The notes under the pieces: model-generated
Seen by the model: the letters and a program-made list of their open reading frames with translations, nothing else
What the model was told of the DNA's origin: nothing
The model's database searches: none
Origin: QHXW01 sp963847515
GTDB taxonomy: Bacteria; Acidobacteriota; Terriglobia; Bryobacterales; Bryobacteraceae
Assembly: GCA_963847515.1 (NCBI GenBank)
Contig: CAWKAA010000007.1
Span: forward strand, 1,674,001-1,738,000
DNA: 64,000 nt
Reading direction: 5' to 3'
Program-made: the position numbers and the translations under genes
In this document: positions 35,694 through 46,200 of the stretch, piece after piece
How the letters are laid out: the number at the start of each line of letters is the position of its first letter
Numbering within the stretch: position 1 is the stretch's first letter

Positions 35694-37157
35694 GTGGACG
35701 TGATCTCCGACAAACAGCCTGCGTCATCAACCGCTTTGAGCGGATCGGATGACCTCACCCCTCTGTTCGTCGATCTCGACGGCACTCTGCTCCTGACCGA
35801 CACTCTGGCCGAGATGGCGGTCGATTTCCTGAAGACAGGACCCTGGAAGGCGCCGTTACTCTTGTTTTGGCTGATGCGAGGGCGCGCCTATCTCAAAAGC
35901 AGGTTGGCGGAATTTTGGACGGCGAACCCAGCGACCCTTCCCGTCAACCAGGATGTGCTCGACTACTTGCGAGCCGAACACTCCAGCGGCCGGGTGCTGA
36001 TCCTTGCGACGGCTTCCCCTGAACGCGTAGCGAGGCGTATCGCGGATCACCTGGGCATCTTCAACAGTGTGCTGGCAACCTCAGAAACTGTGAACCTGAA
36101 AGGAAACCGGAAGGCGGCGGCCATCCGGTCTCTTGCGGGCAAGAAATTTCTGTACGCCGGCAATTCGTCCGCCGACTTTCCGATTTGGCGCCAGTCCGCC
36201 GGAGCGGTGTTGGCAGGCGTTCCGCAGCATTTCGGCGCTCGTCTGTTGAGGGAGGGCATTCCAATTGTTGCCAGCTTCCCGCGGCCTCGAAAAAGACTCT
36301 GGCGGATTCTGCGGGCGCATCAATGGGTGAAGAACGTGCTGATATTCCTGCCTATTGCGACATCACATCGGTTCTTGGATCCCCCTGTCCTAAAGGTCGC
36401 GCTAACTGCCTTTGCGGCATTCTCTCTGACGGCCTCCGCCATCTACATCGTGAATGACATCCTGGATGTAGAATCCGACCGTGGGCACCTCCACAAACGG
36501 TTGCGGCCCTTTGCGTCGGGTTCGGTTCCACTGGCATGGGGCGTCATCGCCGCCATCGTCCTGATGTTCGGGGGTGCAGTTCTGTCGCTTGCATTGCCCG
36601 TGAATGCGCGATGGCTGCTGCTGGCTTACGTGGCGGCGACCATGGCGTATTCGCTCAAGCTTAAGAGGATGTTGTTTGCGGATGTTTTGGCGCTGGCGGG
36701 ATTCTACACGATGCGTGTTCTCTTTGGGGGAGCGGCGACTGGGATCCAGATATCCAGTTGGACGCTGGCTTTCTTCATGTTTGTATTCCTGGCGCTGGCT
36801 TTGACGAAGCGGCTAAGCGAGTTGCGTGTGAAATCGGCCACTCAGGATACGGCCCTGCCGGGCCGCGGATACCATGTGGTCGACATTCCGCAAATCACCG
36901 GACTGGCTGCCGCCAGCAGTTATGCGAGCGTCGTGGTCTTCGCGCTCTACATCAACAGTCCTGAAGCCCTAACGCTCTACCACCACCCGGAGCGTTTGTG
37001 GCTGATTTGTCCGTTCCTCATTTACTGGCTAAGCCGCTTTCTGTTGATCTCGAATCGCGGCACCTTGCATCATGATCCTATCGTTTTTGCCACACGGGAC
37101 CGCGGAAGCTACTTGGTCGCAGCTTGCGTGGCAGTGATCGTGCTTTTCAGTATTTGA
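35694..37157 (+). CDS. HAD phosphatase-like/UbiA prenyltransferase fusion
   Basis: A 487-residue two-domain protein. Residues about 20-200 are a HAD hydrolase-like domain (LFVDLDGTLLLTDTL with DxDGT; ATASPERVARRIA; AGNSSADFPIW). Residues about 210-487 form a UbiA-type membrane prenyltransferase (LRAHQWVKNVLIFLP, NDILDVESDRGHLHKRLRP with the Asp-rich metal site, GFYTMRVLFGG). The layout matches decaprenylphosphoryl-5-phosphoribose synthase relatives that join a phosphoribosyl or prenyl group, with the HAD part possibly removing a phosphate. The start is GTG with AGGAAG nine bases before it. It may supply a polyprenyl-phosphate sugar donor for surface glycans near the WecA gene. Confidence 0.85.
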   Translation: MDVISDKQPASSTALSGSDDLTPLFVDLDGTLLLTDTLAEMAVDFLKTGPWKAPLLLFWLMRGRAYLKSRLAEFWTANPATLPVNQDVLDYLRAEHSSGRVLILATASPERVARRIADHLGIFNSVLATSETVNLKGNRKAAAIRSLAGKKFLYAGNSSADFPIWRQSAGAVLAGVPQHFGARLLREGIPIVASFPRPRKRLWRILRAHQWVKNVLIFLPIATSHRFLDPPVLKVALTAFAAFSLTASAIYIVNDILDVESDRGHLHKRLRPFASGSVPLAWGVIAAIVLMFGGAVLSLALPVNARWLLLAYVAATMAYSLKLKRMLFADVLALAGFYTMRVLFGGAATGIQISSWTLAFFMFVFLALALTKRLSELRVKSATQDTALPGRGYHVVDIPQITGLAAASSYASVVVFALYINSPEALTLYHHPERLWLICPFLIYWLSRFLLISNRGTLHHDPIVFATRDRGSYLVAACVAVIVLFSI

Positions 37158-37207
37158 TCGTTTTCAGTCAGCGAGTTGCCATGGCGGGAAACGGGGCGCT
37201 GCATCCT

Positions 37208-40200
37208 TCAGTGTTGCGGGATCCTTTCAAAGTCAGAACTGCCAATCACAGTATTCGATGAATCCAGATATTGGAACCGAAACCATATATCACTCCAACC
37301 GGTATCGAGGTTGAGTGTGATCGACGATGACGAACCAGTCACGGATCGAGTGTAACTCGACAGCGGCTGGTTGTAGTTACCGTAGACCACCTGGATGGCA
37401 ATTGTGGCAGTCCCCCCCGGTGCCGCGAACGCAAAGGATACCGGCTGCACGAAGCTCGCCGCGCTGTTGTGGCAGGCAAATACATCCATCTCACCGGGAT
37501 TCATCGTCAGCGAGTAATTCGTCTGAGCACCGGTTAACAGGTTGGTGGTCGCATGCGGCCAGTCCATCTCATAAATTGAAATTGGATTCGTACCGATCTG
37601 ACAGAATGTTCCCAGCGGCACGCTCACAGCCTGCGGAATCTCTGAGATATTCCAAACCACCAGTGTGTTTCCTAAAGTTGCCGACGTTGCCGACTCTGCA
37701 ATGACGTAGGGCGGCCCCGGAGAGATCCAGGGCGCCGGTCCTTTGTTGGTCAGAAACAGGGAGGGGCGATTCTTTAGCAGGTTCAGGCCGGGGCTCATCT
37801 CCCACCAGCGTTGCTGGAGTTCGAGCTGCACGTTCGGGTAGGGTACGGGACCCTCCTGATATCCCAATACGCTGTTGTCATTCGGCCAGCTTACGGCCCA
37901 TTGACCCCCGCTAATACTCACAGATGCATACGCTCGTATTCCGGCGTTACCTTGCGCCGCAAGGTAGATGGCCTGTTGACCCGCTGACTCTAACCGTTGG
38001 CCATTTTGCTGAAAATCATACAGTGGGTTGAACGTTCCTTGATCAGAATTAGTGACGAACGCGCCGCCGGTGCCGGTGCTGTTGGCGAGATCGGCGATGT
38101 TAAAACTGACTGTGCTCTGAGGAGAATATGCTGTGTACCCCAAAAAAGCTACCTGCCGGTTTTGCGCACACACTGCCCCTCCACCCGTCATTGTGAGAAG
38201 CTCTCCAGGGACGACATCAGGGGGGATGGCCGCCGAGACAACCAATTGAAGATATCCCGTACCGCCGCTGCCACCGCCATCGTTCGTGATGGTGTAGGAC
38301 GTTCCACGGATGGTGATCGAGCCAAACGACCCGGAACTGACGCAGCCCACCGTGCCGTGGAATGAGTTGTATATCCTGAGAGTGGATGCCCCGGTCGGGT
38401 ACCCGAGCCAGTGCCTGTTCATCGCGGAGTCGGAGTTTCCGGTAGTTGTGATTTTGATGTAGTTCGTCCCGAGGTAGTTGCCGGGGATCGGCACGTTGTG
38501 CGGAGCAGGGGTTGTCAGCGTCGATCCGCTCATCGAACAAGTTCCGCCAGCGCATATATCCACGCCGCCCATGTTGTAAGTCATATCGCTCATGGCAACG
38601 AACCCAACCACTGGCACTGTCTGATTGTGGACGGGGTACTGACTGCCACCTCCGCCCGTCTGCCAGCCCTTACCCGCATTGCGATTGACGGAGAGGTTTC
38701 CTAAGTGCGGGAACAGGCCCCACTTTTTGAAGATGTCGCCCGAGTAGTACTGCCAGTAAGAGTTTCCCCAGGGAAGCCCCGTTCCCAGAGATTGGTCCGT
38801 TCCCCCGGCGTAGCTCTGAAACAGGGTCATGTAATCCGACATCGTGTTGTCGAAATAGTAGAGGTTGGACGCAAAGCCCGTCGCCCCAAGCACCGGCCAC
38901 GTTTGCGGAATGCCGGCGGTGCGGAACTTACTCACGAAGTACTGATAGTTGTCGTTCAGCTCTTGCAGAGAGCCGGAGTTGGCGTAGCCCGTGTAGGCTC
39001 CGTAGCCGAGGATTTCCAGGCTTCCGTCGGTGGAGGAGTTGTACGTTCCATCCGCAACTGAGGCATTTGTGAATGTGAAACTGTCCGGCACTGCGGCCGA
39101 GGTGTTGGGGTCCGTACAGTAAGCCGTCCCATTGAGCCACGCATCCCAATCAGATTTGAAAGTGCAGCTCGTCGTGTTCAGCCCATTCAGAGCCGCGGTC
39201 GTCGCGTTGCGGATGAATGTTGTGGAGCCTGCCGTACCTGCACCAAAATTGTAAATCGGGCTCACGGGGTACAGTCCCGATGTTCCTGGGTAGACCATGC
39301 AGACGTGAGTCTTGCAGACGATCTTACTGATGGAGGAATCCGAGAACTTCATCGAAAATGCCGGATTCAGTCCAAGCCCCTGGTCCGCTTCGTCCCGTTG
39401 CTCCGCACCGCAGATCAAGCCAGTGGGCGACAGTTGCTGAAGGGAATAAAGTAATGGATCTGCCGGGGTCCAGGAGGCGCTGGCGCCTTGTTCCGCCTCG
39501 ATCGAGTCCTGTGGGTGTTGCGTGTAGTTTTCGCCGCGCAGGACCAGGCACAGACCAGGCATGGCGGCGAGTTGGTTTGTGATCGGCGTAAACTCCGTGG
39601 TGTTCGCAACGCTTTGCCACGCCGAGAAGGTTGAATAGTTAGTGGTGCCGTTGTTCGGTGCTTGGTAAAACTGGCTTTCCCACGCCGTGTATCCATCCCG
39701 GACGTACTCGTTCTGATAAAACGTATCGGGATTTGAGTTGCTTCCGAAGGTGGCGTTTTCAATCGAGGTCCGGAAAATGGACGGACAGGCTCCTCCCGGA
39801 GTGTAGGACGTGTAAATGGTGCCGCATTTCCCGAAATGCCGAATGGCAAGAGTGTCGCGGACATCTACCTCGACCGGAATTGACTTGCCGCTCGCATGAT
39901 CCGTAATAGTTACAAAAGTCAATCCAACTGCGTTCGCCGTAATGGTAACCGGGGAAGAGCACAAAGAGGAACAGCCTAGACTAATGTATGCAGCTCCCTG
40001 GGCGCTGGTCGGCGGATTTGCATTTCCTGAAGTGCAAGGGTATGGAATCTGCGTCTGGCTGCGCTCCGCCAGGTTGCAAACGAAGTCCATCGTGTAATCG
40101 AACGTGCCTGAAGTGGTTGTGCCGTCCGTTTGAGCTAACGCCGGACTCAGCGTATATGTCTGACCAACAGTCAGTGAGACGTTCTCAAAATTTGGCTGCA

Positions 40201-43200
40201 CACCTCGCAGCACCGTGCCGTTTTGAACGTTGACCGTGAATGCAATGAAGATCCGAGGAATCGGCCCCCCAATCGCACCGCCGCACGTTGAATCTGTCTG
40301 AACGCAATACCCAAGACTCCAGATCAGATGTGTACCATTGGTGAGCTGTGTGGTGTCGAACGAAGTATGCGGCGGCAACGAAGTATCTGTCGGTAGTTGC
40401 TGAGAATCCAGCGCAAATGTCGTGTGAACGATATTGGTGCTGGGGCTGTGGGACGTTCTCCAATCGAACGACAACGTACCGCTGACTGTCGGGTTCTGAT
40501 TAAAAGTCGCCGTCACATCGCCGGAGCCGGAGGTCAGCGATGAGACAGAAATCGTGGAACCTAAACCAAAATTCTGGATAACGAAATGCACGTCGGCGCT
40601 CGTGGCAATGACCGCCCCGGTTGCATCACGTAGGATCACTCGCACGTTAAACGGGCCGTCAGTCGGCGTACCAGTATTGTAGTTGGTGAGCGTGAACAGA
40701 GGACCGTAAACAACTCCGATGTTGTAGAAATCATCCAGTTGCCACGTCGCGGAGTACGCAGATGGGCAGTTGCCCAGCGCTGGGACCAGATTAATCAAAC
40801 CCGAAACCGTAGCGGAAGCCGTGGGATTCGTGACGCTGACGCCGCAGGGCGATGATATAGGTGGTGACGGAGCGATAGCCTTCACACTAAAATTTCCGGC
40901 CTTCAGGTTGGTCACGCCCGTACCAGTCACCGTGAATGATGTTCCGCAACTCCCGCCAGAACAAATTCCTGAATCGTTTGTGACGTTGGCCGCTGCCCAG
41001 GTACTGTAGTTGTTAGGATCACAGGCAAACGTTTGAGTCACCCGATTGTCGAATCCCAAGAGCCCGTAGGCATCGCACTTCTGACCTGCCGTGGCCAACC
41101 CTCCCGAGTTGACAATCAATTTGGGTGACCACTTTACCCGCACGAATTGTGTGCCGTCAGGTAGAGCCGGGTAACTGACCGTGTAGCTCCCGCCTCCATT
41201 GTTGGTGAGAGTAAACGGCACGTCGTACAGAGCGGTGTTCCCCGGATTGTTAATGAGATAGATCATCGAGCCAATCTGCGACTGCCCGAAATCAGCAGGC
41301 ACGCCACTCGAAGCGGTCATTCGAGCCATTGCGATCTTCAGTAACCGGCTCCAATCGGTTGCCGTGCCTGCCACGAATCCGTTGTTCGCCCACAGCTCAT
41401 AGAGGTTGTAAAACATGCTCTGCCCAGCGGTAGGGATGGTGTAGTGATCGTAATAAGTGGAACCGAAAATATCCAGTGGGTCTTGCGGGCTCACCGTGCC
41501 ATTGGGGCAGGTATTGGGCTTATCTGCCCACAGAAAATAGTGAAATCCGTTGTACAGAGTCCATCCGGTATTCGATTGAGCGCCATCCCACCAATTGCTT
41601 GAGCCGTTGTCGCTGACCATCTCGTTCATCGTGGCTTGAGCCATTCCATAAGTCATATCCCCGGCCAGTTCATAGTCCGGCCACGTAGGCCCAAGCACTC
41701 TCCGCAATTCGCCCATACCTTCGATTAGGATGCTCGACATGAACGCCTCGGTACCGCGTACGCCCATCTGTTGCAGATTGACTTGACACTGTGGCGTCTG
41801 GGAGCACCCTACGGGAGTAACCGTGCAACTCACTGGAAAATCAGCCCCTACATAGTTATGCCCCGGATCGGTGATAGTGTAGCCGGTCACCACTCCACCA
41901 GATACGTTAGCTGTCACGGTTCCAGGGGTTGCATTGCCGCCATTCCCTCCGCCGATTGTCACCGTTGCGCTCGTGCAACCTGAGACGCCATTGTTCGCCC
42001 CCACAGTCGTCACCCGAAACAAGCCGAAATCCCCCGCAGGACACCAGCCCGAGCCGCGCGAGCCCATGTAAAAGCCCCGCACTCGGCTTGTCCCTGCGGG
42101 GTCGCCAGTACCTTGGTCCCACCACAGTGGCATCGTGCAGCCGGATGGATAGTTATTGGTGCAAACATCCGGCTTGACCACGTCGGCGAAAACGTGAGCG
42201 GCTTGATTTAAGACAGCCGTACTGTCGGGATCGCCAAGCGCTGCGAGCCATTCTGAGAACCGCGCACCGTTCATTAAGTTGAGCCCGATCGTTCGCGGGA
42301 CGTGATTGGAGCCGAACACATCACCATACTGGTAAGTGTTCGGATTGCTCATATAGAAGTCTTTTAACGGCAGGATGGATTCGTTGAGTGTTTCGTCTCC
42401 GGTCAGGAAATAGTAATAGAGAATCCCGCTGATGTGCTGGTGCAACGTGCCGGGATCGTTGGCGAACCAGGACACGAATGACTGCGTGTGATTGGTAACT
42501 GTGGAGCAGGCCGCATTGCTGTTGCTGCCACAGCCGAGCGCTGGAGCGCCGAAGCCGTTGAGTTCGTTCGTGGGACGGCCGCGCCAGGTGAACCCATTGA
42601 CCGTGCTGTCGGAGGAGTTCTGTCCGTCCGCATGCGGCTGGCCTTTTTCTGCGAACATTCGGAAAAACGACGAGGCGTTAAACAGCTCGCCGGTAAATCC
42701 TCGCTGATTAAATCTGTGCAGGCTCTGAAGGCGAAATTCCTCCTGGTTGTATGGACCAGAGTCACCCCAAGCGGTCTGTCGGAATACCCCGGCATTGCGG
42801 TCCACGCTTTGAAGCGTGGCCGTAGCTCCCCGATCCGGCATGCAAGGAGAACTTACTCCCTGATAGCAGAATTTGCTGAGGGCGAGAGCAGGTTGCGTCC
42901 CCACCGCATTCGCATACTCGTTGGCCACTCCAACGTAGTAGTTGTCTTCCTGTACCGGGTCAGGAATTGGAAACGGGTAGGCTCCCGTGGAATTGACATA
43001 GCTCAGTGAAGCCGGTCGGACCACTAGATACTGCTGCCATTTATAGAATTCATCCGACAGGTTCTGGGCAGTCAGTGTGGAGGTGTGAAACTGCATAAAC
43101 GTATCGGTGATGTTCCACGCGGGCCACGCTTGATACTCGGGGATTGAGTTCTGAGAGGGGAAGATTCCGATCCTTACGTCCGTACCGCCTCCGTCGAATT

Positions 43201-46200
43201 CGAGCGACTTTGGAAAGTACGCCGCCATCTGGTAGATGCCGATCTCCATCCCGTTCCCAGCCGAATCGGTAATGTCCGCATAACCGGAAGCGACCTGCGC
43301 GGGACTTCCTGCTCCCGTATAAAGAGTGGCGCCGTTCTTCACTACCTTGAACCCGGTATCCGGCGTGAAAAGATTGGCGCACGATGCCGATTGGTACGGG
43401 CATGTCGTCCCGCTCGACAGCGTTCCGAGCATCCAGTTTTCCTGTCCCTGGTAGATGTAAGCGGAGTCCGTTCCGTTCTGCGCAACGGTTCCCGTTTGCG
43501 GAGTCGCGTCCGTGGCAATGGTATAATTCAGAGCACTGCCATTCGCCGGAGTAAAGGGGACACGGATTTCTAGGGATTGAAACCCTTTGTACGCCGAATT
43601 GAAGGTGCTCCCCGACTTATCTGGTGACGGAATCGCCGAGGTGTCGTAATTTGCGTTCCGAAGTACAGCGGTGATTTTTGCATAATTTTTGTTTGCGTAA
43701 AACGTCTCGCGCACAGTGTACTGCATGTAGGGATGGCTTGCGTTGTCGACCAGATTTCCGTAGCAGACAATCGTAGCCATCACCGGCCCGTTTTCCGCGC
43801 CGCCTGCGTCAATCGCGCAGGTGGAGTTCGGATCGTTGGCCGAGGAGTAGAGCACTCCAGCTCCGGTCGGAGAACAATCCGTGCCGCCCGTTTGCGGAGA
43901 GCAAGTCACATTTCCGGGATAGGTTGCCGTTGGATTCGGACCATAGAGCACTAAGCCGCGAGTTGCGGCAGTGCCAGTGGTTACTAGCGTGGTGCTGCCA
44001 ACCACAACGGAATCCAGCACGTTAAAATTGGCCTTCTTGATCGTGAACGTCGCAGTGCCCGTTGCTACGGTGATGGTTGATCCGTTGTCTGTGGCAATGC
44101 CTGAACCTGTATTTCCGCTGCCGGAGTTCGTGAATGAGACATTGCTGATAGTCCCTCTTGCCGTGAGCGTGGCCGTGGGCAGACCGCAGACCTTGACCCA
44201 TTTTGCGAAACCGTCCGGCCATACACCGAGCACCCGGAATTGCGCCGCGCTCGTGTTGGTCAAGCCATACGAGCCCGTAGAGGCCCCTGGCAATCCCAAC
44301 GAATCTGCTATAGGAACCCCCATACAGAACGGTTCACCCGCTGCGCGATTCACGCCATTACTCATCGGCGTAGGAGTTCCGGGAATCAAAAGCTCGCGGA
44401 CTTCCAGTGGGATGGAAAACGTCGGGGCAGTCGTCACCAAGGTAAAGGCTTTGGTCGCTACTACGCCAACGCTATCCGTAACTGCAATCGTGAACGTGGC
44501 CGTACCGGTGCCAGAGGGAGAGCCCGAAATAACACCAGATGGGCTGAGGGATGCCCAACTCGGCAAGGCCCCAGAAGAAAGCGACCAGGCATCGGGCAGC
44601 GTCCCAGCGGGATTAGCAGTCAGGGTTACTGAGTATGGGCTATTTCCGGAAGCGGACGGCAACGGCGTCGGCGTTGTGATGACGGGCGCGGCATTGACGA
44701 GAATTGAGTAGTTCGTGCTTGTGGCATTCGCCCCCAAGTTGTCGGTTACCTTAACTTTGAACTGATATGTCGCAGCGGAGGTCAGCGTACCTGGCAGCAA
44801 CCCAGCAGAAGAAAGCGTAGTGCCAAATGGAAACGCGCCAGCCTGCGCCGTGGTTGTGAATGTGTAAGGTGGCGATCCGCCACTTACATCATTAGCCAAA
44901 GACTGAGAATATGTCGCGCCGACCGTAGAGGATGGCCTAGAGGACGGAGTTATCACCAGTGGATTCGCTGATGCAATGACAATCTGCAGTGTCTTGCCGG
45001 GAGTCGCCACACCGACCGAATCAGTCGCTGTGAATACCGCATTGAAGGTTCCCGCCGCTGTTGGCGTGCCACTTACGAGGCCGCTGCCACTGACTGTTAC
45101 GCCGGCCGGAAGCGAACCGGACGTTAACACAAAAGTGAACGGCGCGGTTCCACCTGCAACGAGGAGCTGCACGGGACCGTAAGCGGAGTTCTGCGTCCCT
45201 GACGCGAGCGGGCTCGTGTTCGAGATCGTGGGCAAGGGGTTAATGGTGATCGTTAAATTAGCCGTCGCCGTCCCCGGCGTCGGAGTAGTGCTATCCGTGA
45301 CCAAGACCGTGAAACTGAACAACCCCGCCATCGTCGGCGTACCCGTGATCGCCCCGGTGGATGAATTGATACTCAATCCACCCGGCAGCGCGCCCGCTGA
45401 AATCGACCACGTGTAAGGCGTCGTGCCGCCGATCGCCGTAACCGTCGAAGAGTAGGTTGCGCTGACGGTGGAAGTGGGTAAGGAAGTTGTGGTGATACTG
45501 ACTGGATTGCCGCCGCTTAGTGGACCTCGCCAGATATCCAGCTTTGCCAGCGGACGGCCGGCAATAGTGATGAGCTGATTGTGAACCGGATCGTACTGCA
45601 TCCCGGCCACTGACGACGTGTCCCACATGACGGCTGAACTATTCGTGTAGGTGCAGGCCGTCGTGTCAGGCTGGATCGTAACGAGAAATGATGGGCTAGT
45701 GCCGACGTTGTTAACAGAAGTATTCGTGCTCGAAGTATTCGCCGCGTTCAACCCCGAGCATCCCGTGCCCAAAGCTCCGATGATGCCGACAGCTCCACTG
45801 GCGGACAATGTAGCGCCATAGTGCGTGTTCACCATGGTCGCCACCCCATGCGTGGATTGAGTCAGCGAAATGATTACGCTGGCATTGGTATGTCCGCCTC
45901 CCGTGGAAGACAACTGACTCCATGCACCAACGGAGGGATCGAACAGCCAATCGGTGGGTGGGACGGTTGCGCCGGCATAGTTGAATTGATGGACGTATAG
46001 CTTGTGGGTTGCGGTGTTGAGTGCGAACTCTGGAAACGCCGGTCCTGAGCCAACCGAGCCAGGTACGGGTGGAGGACTACACGGCGCCGTGCACACCGAT
46101 AAATTCCACTGCTTGGTCGGAATGTTGTAAGTGGATATGGAATTTTTCTGATTTCCACCGCTGTCTTTTCCACCATACACATAGACCTTCTTCGTGTAAG

